A stretch of 64,000 nucleotides of DNA from Scilla litardierei (taxonomy: Eukaryota > Streptophyta > Magnoliopsida > Asparagales > Asparagaceae). Position 1 is the first letter of the stretch. Each line of letters starts with the position of its first letter. Positions 46,403 through 58,225 of this stretch are shown here, one piece after another. Below the pieces are notes generated by a model, which was not told the DNA's origin, did not search any database, and worked only from the letters and a program-made list of their open reading frames with translations. Where the stretch lies: contig CM061141.1 of assembly GCA_030789695.1 (NCBI GenBank), forward strand, positions 324,307,938 to 324,371,937. Direction: 5' to 3'. Both the position numbers and the translations under genes were made by a program.

Positions 46403-48510
46403 ATGGCGTCTCCTACGGACATACCTCATCATCATCATCATGTTGCTATCCCTCGGTGTTCGCTGATTTTTGATGGCCTTAATTATAAGGAGTGGGTACC
46501 GCACATTCGTCTCCATATGCGCGGACAGCGCCTTTGGGACCTTCTCACCGGCGATCGTCCTTGCCCGCCGCGACCGGTGCTTCCCAGCGAGACACTACTC
46601 CCCCCACTGCTGATGCCACCGCCAAAAAGGCGGCAACCGATGCGTATGCGACTGCTGTTGCTGCTTATTCCTCTCAGGATGCTCTCTATCGGCAGTGGTG
46701 TGATGACGATGCTCGTGCCGCCAACATCCTCATTGCTAGCATTGATGTGTCCCTGACTGGCGACATTGTGAGTTTGGCGACGTCTCAGCTGATGTGGGAC
46801 CATCTTCGCTCTCACTATGAGCCTACCGGTGACTCCCTCTACCTTGCTGTCGTCAGACAGGAGCAGGCTCTTCAGCAGGGTGATGCCACGGTCGATGAGT
46901 TCTATGCACAGATATCTTCTATCTGGCGTCAGCTCGACTCTTTGGGACCAGCAATCTGTCGTATCTGCCAGTGTTGCTAGCATCAGCACTCCCACCTGCA
47001 GCTTCGTCGGGTCTATGACTTTTTGACCCGACTTCGCCCAGAGTTCGAGCAGATACGTGCCCAGCTGCTTGCCCGTCACCCACGCGTGACGTTCTTGGAG
47101 GCTCTTGCTGCTATTCGTACTGAGGAGACTCGTCTTCGTACTGCTGGTCTTTTAGCACCCCCTGCTTCGGTTTTGGCGACCCGTGCTCCTGCCTCTTCTG
47201 CTCCTATCACACCAGCTCTGCCTTCTGCTACAGCACCCGTGCGAGGCGACACCAGACGCTGCACCTACTGCCACCGCGACAGACATGTGGAGGCGCAGTG
47301 TCACAAGAAGCAGAGGGATCAGGCTGCTGCCAAGAGGAAGGAGACTGACACGAGGGGTTTCACTTCTCAGAGGAGCTCTGCCCCATCTGATACTGAGCAG
47401 GAGCTTCTTACGTTATTTCGTCGGATGTCTGCTTCTGGGGCATCAGGCTCTGCTTCTTCTGCCAGTCAGCCTCCAGGTCCTGCGACACATTCTTCCACCA
47501 CCTCAGGTACCTCTCCTTGGATCCTTGACTCTGGTGCTTCATTTCATATGACTCCTGACCCTACCACTTTACGTTCCATTAGTCGTCCCTCCCGCTCTGT
47601 CACTGTTCTCACTGCAGATGGCACCCCATTTTCCGTTACTGGACTAGGCACACTTTCAAGTCCCACTTTTCATGTCCCTGCTGTGTCCCTCGTTCCAAAA
47701 CTCACCATGTAGCTTATGTCGGCAGGCCAACTTACTGATCATGGCTGTCGTGTTATTCTTGATTCTGACTCTTGTACTATCCAGGATCGTCGCACGGGCA
47801 CTCTAGTTGGTTCTGGCCCCCGCAGGCGTGATTCTCCGCGTCTTTGGGAGCTTGACTGGCTTCATCTTCCTTCCGCTGCCTCTGCCAGTCCTCCCATCCC
47901 CACTATTGCCTCCGCCGCTGCTGCATCCTCCACCGGTTCGTTTGCCCAGTGGCATCATCGCTTAGGACATCTCTGTGGCTCGCGTCTTTCTTCTTTGGTT
48001 CGTTGGGGTTTATTAGGGTCTGTCTCTGGTGATATGTCTTTAGACTGTATGGGCTGCAAACTTGGCAAACAGTTACAGCTACCTTATCCTACTAGTGAGT
48101 CTGTCTCCCAGAGTCCTTTTGATCTTGTTCACTCAGATGTATGGGGTCCGGCCCCCTTCGTTTCGAAAGGGGGTCATCGCTACTATATTATATTTATAGA
48201 TGATTTTTCTCGCTACACTTGGATATACTTTATGTCCTCTCGTACTGAGGTTTTGTCTATCTATAAATCTTTTGCTACCATGATCCGTACACAGTATAGC
48301 ACTCCCATTCGGGTTCTTCGTGCTGACTCTGCTGGAGAATACTTATGTCGGCACCTTCGTGCCTTTCTTGATACCCAGGGCACTCTCTCACAGGTTTCCT
48401 GTCCTGGGGCTCATGCCCAGAATGGCGTTGCTGAGCGCAAGCATCGTCATTTACTTGAGACTGCTCGTGCCCTTATGATTGCTTCCTCTGTTCCCCTCAG
48501 TTTTGGGCTG
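46403..48510 (+). pseudogene. copia gag, protease and integrase
   Basis: Gag starts MASPTDIPHHHHHVAIPRC at 46403 with the copia motif LIFDGLNYKEW, and changes frame near 46585. A TAG at 46978-46980 interrupts gag. One zinc knuckle (CTYCHRDRHVEAQC) follows. Protease has WILDSGASFHM, then a TAG at 47710-47712 occurs before LMSAGQL. Integrase has the HHCC site (HHRLGH ... CMGCKLGK), the core aspartates in DLVHSDVWG and RADSAGEY, and [13 protein letters not shown] with the catalytic Glu. A one-base deletion near 48497 shifts the frame before the region continuing to RT. Not translatable as one polyprotein. Confidence 0.9.
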
Positions 48511-48542
48511 AGGCTGTATCTACTGCTACATATCTCAGCAAC

Positions 48543-50720
48543 ATGCAGCCATCCTCTCCTCTTCAGGGTGCGATTCCACTTGAGCGCCTTCCTACACCTC
48601 CTCCTGATCTGCCGTCCTATCCTGAGCTTCGTCTTTTTGGCTGTGTCTGCTATGTCTTGTTGGCCCCTCGTGAGCGTACCAAGTTGACAGCCCAGTCTGC
48701 TGAGTGTGTCTTTCTTGGATATAGTGCTGTGCACAAGGGATATCGGTGTTGGGATCTTGTTGCTCGACGGATGCGGATTTCTCGTGATGTGACTTTCGAT
48801 GAGTCTCGTCCCTTCTTCCCTCGTCCTTCTTCATCTTCCAGTCCGGCTTCCATTGTTGAGCCTCTTTTGTTTCTCACTTTTCCTGATAGTCCGCTATCCA
48901 CCATTCCACCACCCATACCTCCACCACCTGTGCCCTCAGCTCCACCACCAGTGCCCCATGTGCCTCCGGTCACCTCTGCTCCTACCCCAGGACGTGTTTC
49001 TCCCTTTCCTCTTCACTACACTCGTCGTCAGCGAGTCGAGGATCCTCCTGCAGTGCCTTCTCATGAGCTGCCCTCCGTCACCAGTGACCCTCCTGAGTTG
49101 CCCTCTTCCTCCAGTGACCCTCCTCGGTACCACCTTCGTGATCGTGACTCACTACGCCCTCCTGGTCGGTTTACTTCTCTGGGTGCAATTCTTTCTGAGC
49201 CGACCTCTTATCGGGATGCCGCTGCTCACCAGGAGTGGCAGCATGCTATGGCAGAGGAGATTGCTGCGCTTGAGCGTACTGGTACGTGGGATCTTGTACC
49301 CCTGCCTGCCCGTGTTCGTCCTATCACGTGCAAGTGGGTTTACAAGGTCAAAACCAGATCTGATGGTACTCTGGAGCGCTACAAGGCTCGTCTTGTAGCG
49401 CGCGGTTTTCAGCAGGAGCATGGGATAGATTTTGAGGAGACTTTTGCTCCTGTTGCTCATATGACTACTGTTCGCAGTTTTATTGCTGTTGCTGCTGTTC
49501 GTTCATGGACTATTTCCCAGCTTGATGTCAAGAATGCTTTTCTCAATGGCGTTCTTGATGAGGAGGTTTATATGCGGCCACCACCTGGTTATTCTGTTCC
49601 CGAGGGCATGGTTTGTCGCCTTCGTCGCTCTCTATATGGTCTTCGGCAGGCTCCCCGTGCTTGGTTTCAGCGGTTCTCTTCTGTCGTCACTGCTGCTGGT
49701 TTTATTGCGAGTGATCATGATCCTGCTCTCTTTGTTCATACTTCATCTCGTGGTCGGACGCTTCTCCTTTTGTATGTGGATGATATGATTATCACTGGAG
49801 ATGATCCCCAGTTTATTGCTTTTGTGAAAGCACGGCTGAGCGAGCAGTTTCTTATGACGGATCTTGGCCCTCTTCGTTACTTTCTGGGGATTGAGTTTTC
49901 CTCTACACCTGATGGCTACTATCTCTCTCAGGAAAAGTATATTCAGGATCTCCTTGATCGGGCTTCTCTTGTTGATCAGCGTACCGCTGATACACCGATG
50001 GAGCTGAACGTCCATCTTTGCTCTACTGACGGTGAGCCTCTTCCGGACCCCACTCGTTATCGACATCTTGTTGGCAGTCTGGTCTATCTTGGGATCACTC
50101 GGCCGGATATTTCATATTCCGTGCACATCCTGAGCCAGTTTGTTTCTGCACCTACTCAGCTTCACTACAGCCACCTTCTTCGTGTCCTGTGTTATCTGCG
50201 TGGGACTAACCACCGTCGATTATTTTTTCCACGCGCTGGCCCTTTACAGCTCCATGCTTACTCTGATGCGACTTGGGCCAGTGATCCTTCTGATCGTCGG
50301 TCTCTATCTGCCTATTGTGTCTTCCTGGGTGGCTCTCTCATCACTTGGAAGACCAAGAAGCAGCAGGCGGTTTCTCGATCGAGTGCAGAGGCTGAGTTGC
50401 GTGCTATGGCCTTATTGACAGCAGAGATTATTTGGCTACGTTGGTTACTTGAGGATTTTGGCGTGTCTATTTCCACGCCTACTCCTTTGTTGTCTGACAG
50501 TACAGGTGCCATCAGTATTGCTCGTGACCCGGTGAAGCATGAGCTCACCAAGCACATTGGTGTGGACGCCTCTTTTACGCGTTCACAGGTACGGGATGCG
50601 GTTATTGCTCTACAGTATGTGCCTTCTGAGTATCAGCTCGCAGATTTCTTCACAAAGGCCCAGACCAGAGCACATCACAGTTTTTACCTTTCCAAACTCA
50701 GTGTTGTTGATCCACCATGA
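48543..50720 (+). CDS. copia reverse transcriptase and RNase H (open 725-codon segment)
   Basis: Open from [17 protein letters not shown] (end of integrase) through a Pro-rich linker to RVT_2-type reverse transcriptase: [30 protein letters not shown] (first catalytic Asp) and [11 protein letters not shown] (YVDD). RNase H follows, with [24 protein letters not shown] and KHIGVDASF, where HID is common. It ends TGA at 50720, 13 bases before the 3' LTR. The segment looks intact, but its integrase N-terminal part is separated by a frameshift, so as a gene it is only a fragment of pol. Confidence 0.9.
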   Translation: MQPSSPLQGAIPLERLPTPPPDLPSYPELRLFGCVCYVLLAPRERTKLTAQSAECVFLGYSAVHKGYRCWDLVARRMRISRDVTFDESRPFFPRPSSSSSPASIVEPLLFLTFPDSPLSTIPPPIPPPPVPSAPPPVPHVPPVTSAPTPGRVSPFPLHYTRRQRVEDPPAVPSHELPSVTSDPPELPSSSSDPPRYHLRDRDSLRPPGRFTSLGAILSEPTSYRDAAAHQEWQHAMAEEIAALERTGTWDLVPLPARVRPITCKWVYKVKTRSDGTLERYKARLVARGFQQEHGIDFEETFAPVAHMTTVRSFIAVAAVRSWTISQLDVKNAFLNGVLDEEVYMRPPPGYSVPEGMVCRLRRSLYGLRQAPRAWFQRFSSVVTAAGFIASDHDPALFVHTSSRGRTLLLLYVDDMIITGDDPQFIAFVKARLSEQFLMTDLGPLRYFLGIEFSSTPDGYYLSQEKYIQDLLDRASLVDQRTADTPMELNVHLCSTDGEPLPDPTRYRHLVGSLVYLGITRPDISYSVHILSQFVSAPTQLHYSHLLRVLCYLRGTNHRRLFFPRAGPLQLHAYSDATWASDPSDRRSLSAYCVFLGGSLITWKTKKQQAVSRSSAEAELRAMALLTAEIIWLRWLLEDFGVSISTPTPLLSDSTGAISIARDPVKHELTKHIGVDASFTRSQVRDAVIALQYVPSEYQLADFFTKAQTRAHHSFYLSKLSVVDPP

Positions 50721-50733
50721 GTTTGAAGGGGGG
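50718..50733 (+). other. polypurine tract of the copia element
   Basis: TGAGTTTGAAGGGGGG directly precedes the 3' LTR start TGTTAG; it overlaps the RNase H stop codon. Confidence 0.75.
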
Positions 50734-50850
50734 TGTTAGATGTATATGTCCCTTTGTATAGGGTCTTTTGTGCTTATTTATCTTTTCCCTGTACTCTATA
50801 TATATCGGGCTATTGCCCTTGGAATAATACAAGAGTGTTTATTCCTAACA
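50734..50850 (+). repeat. 3' LTR of the copia element
   Basis: 117 bp, two substitutions from the 5' LTR (C/T in TATTTACC, A/T in AAGAGAG). Followed by the ATATC target repeat. Confidence 0.95.
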
Positions 50851-50855
50851 ATATC

Positions 50856-51059
50856 AACGTGTGGATCTCATTTTTTTGCTGTAATAAATGTTTAATGTGT
50901 TGGTTTGTAATTTTTTTTAAATTTTAGATTTTTTGTTTGCACAGATACAATTGGTGTTGAAGTCCATCTGTTGGATTTCCACACACACTGTGGAAAAATT
51001 TGATTTTACTGCTGGAACATTACAGGGCAGGAGATGTTTTGTGGGCTGAGTGATGAGTT
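50856..51059 (+). pseudogene. RAN: Ran GTPase pseudogene, end of exon 2 and exon 3
   Basis: Exon 2 ends at about 50858 with GT following. After TTTGCACAG (acceptor ending 50944) exon 3 reads TIGVEVHLLDFHTHCGKI, a TGA, then FYCWNITGQEMFCGLSDEF and a TAG. This matches Ran [20 protein letters not shown] and YCWDTAGQEKFGGLRDGYY: the switch I end and the switch II motif DTAGQE, here NITGQE. Later exons are not found. Together with 45310-45519 it forms one pseudogene split by the copia insertion. Confidence 0.8.
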
Positions 51060-53300
51060 TTAGTTTTTTCCTCACACTTTACCAGTTAATTTTTTTTTCT
51101 CATTTTGTAGATTTTCATTATATTTTTTGTGTATTTATGAGCCTAGATTGATTGCATTCTTGTGTGTTCCGTCATGATTTGCTTTGCGTATATTTTGCAA
51201 TTTTGTAAACAGCTATAAAAAACTCTGTTATGATTGTTATCTCATAAGAGAAAATTTAATTACAATGACGCTGATAAAGGGAACAAATCTGGATTTGATT
51301 TTGTGAACTTTGCTTAGACATTGCAAATGAAAACTGATTTAATACGTTAACATCTTCTTCTATATTTTCATTTTCTGTACTTGCATTGTTGGTTGTATTA
51401 TTATTGGGCAACAGTGTGGTTGTGCCTGCTTATTGCTTACCCGTTTTATATTTTGCTGTGACAAAAGCCATATGCATAGCAATAGAGGGTTGCATATGTA
51501 TTATGCTGAACTATATGTTCGCATAAAATCATATTTGAGCTAAGAAAGTGGGGATTCTATTGGTTCGTGTTGTTCGAATTGTGCATGCTGCAGTGTATTC
51601 ATGTTAGCTTTCTTTGTATACATCTGACCCTAGCTACTTGTTCTTGACTCAGGGTGTGTTTGACGTTTCCTTTGCTTTAAAAAGTACTTCTAGAAAAGGA
51701 CCTTTTAATAAATACTTTTAGAGGAGAGCTTTTAGACAAATTAAGTCTTTGATAATTTAAAATGTTAAGTGTTTATCAGAAGAATAAATATTTGAATTTT
51801 AAAAAATTGAATAAGAATCTAACATGCATAGATTAATTTCTGAATATAGGTAGATATAGAAGAGGAAACATGAAAAAACATTAAATTAGAAAGAGCTGTT
51901 GCCATGCATGAGAAAAGAAGAGAGAAGAGAACGTGGGCTTTTGGCATTTACAGAAGAAGGAAAAATAGTTATTAAAAGGCTACTTTTGGATTTTGCTTAT
52001 CCCAAAGTTCTGTTCCACTAGTAACCAAACATATGTATTTTCAAGAAAAGCACTTATTTGCTTTAAAATTTCACGAAAACACTTATATTTAAGCAGCTCC
52101 AAACTGAATATTTGGCTTGAGGAGTGATAAAGATGATGAGTTTTAGCATTGTGTAGCCGGGTCTTCTAGCACCGTTCTTCTAAATATGGGAGTGCATAAA
52201 TAAATAAGAAAAAAAATATGGCAGTGCATAAATAAACGAAAAACGAAAAAAAGAAAAAAAATAAAAAAAGAAGAAAGAAAATAAAAAAATTAAAAATAAG
52301 AAATAAATAAATATGCACTGTTCTTCTAGCTACATTGAGAAGCTGGGTCATTGTGCATCAGGAAGCATTGTGGATTCGCGTCGAAAGATTTAGTTTGGGG
52401 GAGTGCATAGGATACAGATTTTAGTTGGTTTAAGCTAGTAGGTCCGAGGGATCCTTCTTAGCCCAATGCCCTATGATCGTCTGATCTGGGAGTCATTGAC
52501 CCAACGCTCATTACACAAACCAACTAGGATCCAAAAAATAGAAAAGAAAAGAAAAGAAAATATAAATCTCTTGAAGATATAGAAATAAAAGCATGTGCAA
52601 TGCTATCAACCCCACAAATCAAGCAACGACAGCGTGTTGTGAGAGCCATCTCCAAGAAAGATTTGCATGAAATCATATGATATTAATTCTTCTCTCGATC
52701 ATTTCATACTTTCGACTCCCATCCTAATAACCTAGTGCAGTATAGAGAAAATATCCTAGGATTTGAGCATAATCATGATTTTGCCTATACGTGTTGATTT
52801 CTGTTGAAAATGATACTCTAGGTTATATCTTGATTGGTAGAGAGGAGTTGATACGTTTAAAATGTCCGAAATCTGAAACCTCAACTCACCCATGTATATG
52901 AATGCTTGATGTTTTGGAATTCTCGATATCATACTGTATGCGTGCTTGCACCCTCCAATATCCACTCTCTCTGTCTTCCTTGAGGACAAAACAGAGTTTA
53001 GCTTGGGGATTTTGATGAATGTTTATTTTATATCTTTTTATATAGTTTAGCTTGGCGGATCGGAGCGGATAGATCAACACCGTGTTCAACCAACATCAGA
53101 GAGATACCTTGCCTTAGAGCCTTTCTTCTATTTTTATTCTCCCGCTTCTATAAAACTCCCACGTAGTTAAACAAGGCCACAGATTGGCTAGTATTCAGTC
53201 ACACAATCTCACCGCGGACGACCTGTTAAGCGCTACGACGATGTCATGTGCTTGCGGTTATAAATATTGAAACTGACATGCAACACATATATAACCAAAA
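51060..53300. other. no recognisable gene; A-rich patch
   Basis: AT-rich. 51650-52040 may be a hAT-like MITE (GTGTGTTTGACGT on the left, TAGTAACCAAACA on the right), but no target repeat is clear. 52205-52310 is an A-rich simple-sequence patch. Confidence 0.45.
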
Positions 53301-53525
53301 ATATATATTCAAAAATAATAAAACGCATTAGAGTTGCAAATATATTGATGATAGAATATTTTTCGTTCAGAGAATTTAGAGAATAAATAAGCAACAGACC
53401 AGTATTGTAAGTGATATATTATAGTTTTGGAGTACTAGAAATTAATAAAGCGTTTTAAAGATATGAATAGAAAAGCACTTTGATGTGGTTTTTTTATATT
53501 CCTTTACAATCAAAAGTTAATATCA

Positions 53526-54150
53526 TTAACTAAGTATAACATCAAAATTTATAATTGTTTCATCCAACATGAGAAACTTATCAAAAATCCTCTTGGTCAT
53601 CTCGTATAATCCTGACATCATTAAGGTGGTTAGGTCACTCATGTATCCAATCAAGACAAATTGGGGGTGCCGGTGTCCATGCAGTTGAATTTTATGGACT
53701 TCATCTGCATGCAATTGCAAGCCATGGTCAGTTAATTTGTTAAACGTAAAGTGAAATATCATTAACTAATTGAAAAATGCATTATAATATATTACCTAAA
53801 TGATGTAAAATGTCGTCAATACGGCCGAGGTGAAGCCAACGACGAGCACGACCATCGCAAAGAAGAGAATTCACATGAATAAAGTTGTAACGTTCCGTGC
53901 TTTCATCTTCACATCAATCTCCTATCGAAAAAGTTAAATAATTTCAACTTCACCCACGTCATCATCGACACACAGATTGTTATGCATCCAAATGATATGG
54001 ATGCAAACACTAGGGTCATTGTATCCTTGTGAGAACCCGAGGTACAATCTTCTGGAGAGCGTGACTCCATGGTCTGTGGTATTGGGATGTCGCTAATAGT
54101 CAATCCCCCTAATGTTAGGCTAGATATATAGAGTGCATACTTGACACCAT
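53526..54150 (-). pseudogene. unidentified four-helix membrane protein, copy C
   Basis: Same gene as copy A (DIPIPQTMESRSPEDCTSGSHK against VIPTSQSLELGSPEDCSSGSHE). The start is degraded, the charged loop has a TGA (RRLM, then stop), a second TGA lies in the third helix region, and CAG before the intron is TAG. Exon 2 continues to MTKRIFDKFLMLDETIINFD and a TAA at 53526-53528, longer than in copy A. Confidence 0.55.
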
Positions 54151-54359
54151 GGTGATGATATCAGATAAAAGTAGATGATCGATCCATCTGCTTTGCTTTG
54201 ATATGTGAATACTGAATAGAGTGTTTACAAGTAGTAAGTAGGTTTCTGTTAACGTTGGCATATGTTTTGAGCGCATATGTCAATATTAACGGAAACGTAC
54301 TTATTACTTGTAAACACACTCTATTCATAGATCAAAGCAGATGGATCGATCATCCACTT

Positions 54360-55001
54360 TATCTGATATCATCACCATGGTGGCAAATATGCACTCATAT
54401 ATGTAGTCTAGCATTAGGGTGATTGACGATTAGCCATCCCAATACCACAGACCCTGGAGTTACGCTCTCCAGAAGATTGTATCTCGGGTTCTCACGAGGA
54501 TACAATGACCCTAGTGTTCGCATCCATATCGTTTGGATGCACAACAATCCGTGTGTCGATAATGACGTGGGCGGAGGTGAAATTATTTTACCTTTTATGA
54601 GAGGAGATGTATGCGAAGATGAGAGCACGAAATGCAACAACTTTATTCATGAGGTGTATTCTCTTCTTTGTGATGGTCATGCTTGTCGTTGGCTTCGCCT
54701 CGGCCGTATTGACGGCATTTTACATCATTCAGGTAATATATTATAATGCATTTTTCAATTAGTTAATGATATTTCACCTTATGTTCAACAAATTAACTGA
54801 CCATGGCTTGCAATTGCTTGCAGGTGAAGTCCATAAAATTTAACTGCATGGCCACCGGCACCCCAGTTTGTCTTGATTGGATTCATGAATGACCTAACCA
54901 CATTAATGATGTTAGGATTGTACGACATGACCAAGAGGATTTTTGATAATGTTCTCTTGTTGGATGAAACAAGTATAAATTTTGATGCTGTACTTAGTTA
55001 A
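54360..55001 (+). pseudogene. unidentified four-helix membrane protein, copy D
   Basis: Inverted partner of copy C. Missing bases near 54433 (TTAGC-CATCCC) shift the frame, so the long plus-strand frame here is in the wrong register. The intron GT near 54732 and a CTTGCAG acceptor near 54824 are kept. Exon 2 ends TAA at 54999-55001. A third-exon-like ATATATAG plus GCATCTACAAAGACGGAGC follows near 55225, as in copy A. Confidence 0.55.
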
Positions 55002-55244
55002 TGATATTTCCTTTTGATTGTAAATGAATTTTGAAGAAATCCACATCAAAGTACTTTTCTATGCATGTCTTTAAAACGCTTTATTAATGTCTAGTACTCC
55101 AAAACTATAATATATCTCTTACGATACTGGTCCGCTGCATATATATTCTCTAAAGTCTCTGAACGAAATATATTCTATCATCAATATATTTGCAACTCTA
55201 ATGCGTTTTTTTATTTTTGGATATATAGGCATCTACAAAGACGG

Positions 55245-55865
55245 AGCTTGAAATTGAGAAGAAGAATGAGGTGTACTTCCTAGATATTTTGGATATATAG
55301 GCATCTATCCCACTTGCATTTTTTTCTCAATATAGATTTCATTTCATCTAATAATATGTACTTTCTGCATATTATGCATCAGATGATTTTCCCCCTCAAG
55401 TAGACTGAGACATTTGTGTTATGATTAAATCAAGCATTATCTCTTTGGAAACAGTCACTTATGTTTATAAGGTAATGGACATTGTTCCTTTTTTGTTAAT
55501 GAATCCTTCTGTTTCGTTGATTGAGACTTGAGAACTTTTAGCTAAGTATTGTGATGGGCTTTGTGATATTTGGGAAATATTTTGTTTGAATCAATATAAT
55601 CATCTGGACTTGAACAGGAGCCAAATGTACTCAAAGTCTGTTTGTTCATTGGATGATTATATTGTACTACTCTAGCATGGTATTGACAGTCAAAAAAATT
55701 AGTACACTCACAATATCTATATACGTATACGTCGCTTTCTAGATGATCTCTGACGAAGAGTGGGATTAGCTTTAGAGCGCAAGTCAAACTCATGATAGGG
55801 TAGATGCATAGGCGGCGCTGCATCTAAAGCTTTTGGCCATTCAGTTGGCTCCTTGATGCCAGCGG
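55245..55865. other. no recognisable feature
   Basis: AT-rich spacer. An ATATATAGGCATCTA phrase is repeated at about 55222 and 55294. Confidence 0.5.
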
Positions 55866-56670
55866 TTCAATCTATGTTACGAAGTGCTCTGTAACCCTGT
55901 TAACTCAATAACACTATCTAAATATATATATGGGTATATGGCCATTCTAGCTTGTCATCTGTTTAGTATTAGTATTATCCAACGTGAAAGTAGATTGCGT
56001 TTTCTTGATAACTGCGAGATTAAGCTCAAAACTCTTGTAATGGTTCTTCATGTTTCTCCTTGCTTTAAGAAATAGTTGAGCAACATGCACCCTTAAGGCG
56101 TTAACCCAGCATCTTGATTTCTCCCAACTCTTGTATATCACTCTTCCAGGTTTGTCTTCCTCCTACCTTTATCATGTATCTTTGTCAAATTTACGAATCA
56201 GATAGCATTGTCAAAATTAGGAATCATGATTAAGCAGTCAATTCTAAACGGTGAAACATTTGCACTTCTTAACTTTTTGATTCTATTGAGCGCGTTTGGT
56301 CAATGATTATTTGTATCTTTCTTATGGTCGATTCATTATGGCCAGATTATTTCTTATAGTATGCAGTTAAAGAATCTTTCATCGACCGTGAATTCTTGTG
56401 GGGACATGGAAATGATTAACTGGCAGATGAACAAATAATTTACTCTTTTGCTCTTTGGGTTGCCTATATGTAATCATCAAAAAGCTATCAACATAAATAT
56501 GAAAACGTTTGCATGAAAGAAAATCTTCAATCCAACAGGAACAATCATAAAAGGTTTGCAGTGAATTGCTACCGTGTTGCTTGCATTTGAGTCTAATGCT
56601 ACATGGTCGTGACAACATTGGTTATTTTCTGAGACTGGATGTTGTTGAGCAAACAAAAGATGCATATGAT
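55866..56670. repeat. direct repeat, left copy (partner at 63154)
   Basis: Matches 63154-64000 at about 95%, offset 7288, from TTCAATCTATGTTACG onward. Contains a 63-codon frame in both copies (MLCNPVNSITLSKYIYGYM), not recognised. Both flanks differ, so this is a duplicated segment of unknown identity. Confidence 0.8.
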
Positions 56671-57043
56671 TGGAGAGTTGGCAGTTTGACAGAAACAACT
56701 AGGAGACTGAAGTTTTTGAATACTTTTCATGTGTATGTTGATAACTTTCAGACGATTTTCCTCTGAGTGCCAAGCCATATCTGTTTGCACTAGTCTCTTT
56801 ACCATACCAGAATACGTATGTTTACATAATTTGCAATGCAGGTTCTGTTTTAGTTCAAGGCAGAGATACAATCGATTAGCATCTACAGTTGGTTACATAA
56901 CCATGCTTGTTTTTCTACACAATTACTGATCTGTGTGTTCTTTATCCCTTGTTTTCTTATTGCATAGGTAGCTGAGATTAATTCACAATCAAAGACTCGC
57001 TCAGGTTCAACATAAAATATAAAGTGGGCACCAGAAATGGATA
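56671..57043. other. no recognisable feature
   Basis: AT-rich, single copy here. A short frame (RVGSLTETTRRLKFLNTF) crosses the end of the repeat but is not recognised. Confidence 0.4.
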
Positions 57044-57310
57044 CACTGCAAAAAACCAGACATTTGGCAATGGGGTTTGGCAACGGGTTTTAGCAACGCC
57101 TATCTTTTGTGTTAAAAATATCAATGTTAACAAGATAAAAATTTGTCGTTGCAATAGGTCATTGTCAATACCCAGAGGCTATGAAAACGAACAAATGTCA
57201 TTGCTATAACATTAAGAAAACAAGTACAACGAAAACGGTCATTGCCAAGGTCCTATAAATTAATGGGAACGACATAATGTTGTTGCCAATATTCTTTGAA
57301 AACAAAAAAT
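57044..57310 (+). mobile_element. CACTA-type transposon 5' end
   Basis: Starts CACTGCAAAAAACCAGACAT and continues with repeated GGCAA/CATTGCCAA-type motifs in both directions (TTTGGCAATG, TTTGGCAACG, GTCATTGCCAAGG), as in CACTA termini with subterminal repeats. The matching 3' end was not found in the window. It differs from the CACTA end at 32977. Confidence 0.6.
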
Positions 57311-57323
57311 TTCATCCCAAAAT

Positions 57324-57351
<28 letters not shown>
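57324..57351. repeat. 28-base poly(C) run
   Basis: Uninterrupted C run; length is likely uncertain in assembly. Confidence 0.95.
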
Positions 57352-57354
<3 letters not shown>

Positions 57355-57592
57355 TTTCTACCACCAATTCCCCCCTTTTCATCCTAAATTCACTCCCTCT
57401 AGCTTTAAAAATTCCCACGGTCTCTTTTCAGGCCCTCTACATCATCTGGCTTCAAAAAGTTTCACCCCACGAGGAATTCCCTCTTCTATGCCCTCGCCCG
57501 CTCTCTCCTCTTGAATTGGACATCGAACCCTTTAAGGTTCGGATGTTGGGCTTTGCGTCCTTTCGAGCTCTATGCTTGGAGAGATCGCCGCA

Positions 57593-58225
57593 ATGGGTTC
57601 AGGATCAAGCATCCGTGCACGCTGAATGGTGATCGTTGCCAGACACCACATGCTCGGCCGCCTGGCAGCGATCGTCGCCAATGAGCTCCTCAACGGCTAG
57701 CACGACAGCGTCGTCCGATGTGAGGAGATATGCCTCTCTGGTAGCCTCGTCAGTCAGAAGATGAAGTACCGCCTATTCCTCACGAAGGGGATGGACACTA
57801 AGCCCTCCCATGGTCTCATCCACTTCTGCGCGCCAGCCAAGATCCTCTGGCGAACAATCAGATGGTTAAAAATATGAAATCTTTCATTGCTTTATTTTTA
57901 GGGTTAGGATTATGTTTTTTGAGGTGTTTCGGGTTTGGATCTGTTTTGTTTGTTTTTGAAGAACGAAACTGCACAAGACGAAGAGGGGAGCAACGGTGAT
58001 GGCAAGGCTGAATGCGTACGAGCGGGTGCCATTGCCATGCGACAAGGTGAAGGGGATGGTCATGCCGGATGCGCTCAAGTGAGTAGTTGATTTGTTGTAA
58101 AATTGTATGGTTTTTTATTTCATTTTTTGGAAAATGGAGTTAAATTTGGTTTTTATGTGGTAGTTGTAGGGTTTTGATGATGCAGGCAGGGCATAAATAC
58201 TGCTTGCTTGGTCGGTCGATCGGAA
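57593..58225 (+). pseudogene. RPL13A: 60S ribosomal protein L13a (uL13) pseudogene
   Basis: Starts MGSGSSIRAR at 57593, then TGA, then VIVARHHMLGRLAAIVANEL, a TAG after LLNG, and [20 protein letters not shown] to KILWRTIR: the uL13 N-terminal half with two stops. Exon 2 (about 57961-58078) gives [20 protein letters not shown] to GMVMPDALK, followed by GTGAGT. Exon 3 starts at 58170 and gives VLMMQAGHKYCLLGR, then diverges (SIGK). Introns are retained, so it is a DNA copy. The 3' third of the gene is absent. It lies 550 bases inside a CACTA-type end on the same strand. Confidence 0.9.

Larger units (their letters stand above)
45520..50850 (+). mobile_element. full-length Ty1/copia element with 117 bp LTRs
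   Basis: LTRs at 45520-45636 and 50734-50850 start TGTTAGATG and end CCTAACA and differ at two positions. Perfect 5 bp target repeats ATATC lie at 45515-45519 and 50851-50855. Domain order gag, protease, integrase, RT, RNase H defines copia. The LTR is unusually short. Reverse transcriptase and RNase H are open, while gag and integrase carry lesions. The insertion site is an exon of a Ran pseudogene. Confidence 0.95.
53303..55230. repeat. 0.95 kb palindrome holding membrane-protein copies C and D
   Basis: Arms about 53303-54256 and 54268-55230, meeting with only about 10 bases between GGCATATG and CATATGTC. Identity is roughly 90% by eye. The whole could form a long hairpin or cruciform. Confidence 0.8.

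Noticed and set aside
45677..46516. Three overlapping long minus-strand frames (226-279 codons)
   Set aside because: They are translations of the CGCCTG repeat array in all frames; low complexity, antisense to the copia leader, no start context or homology.
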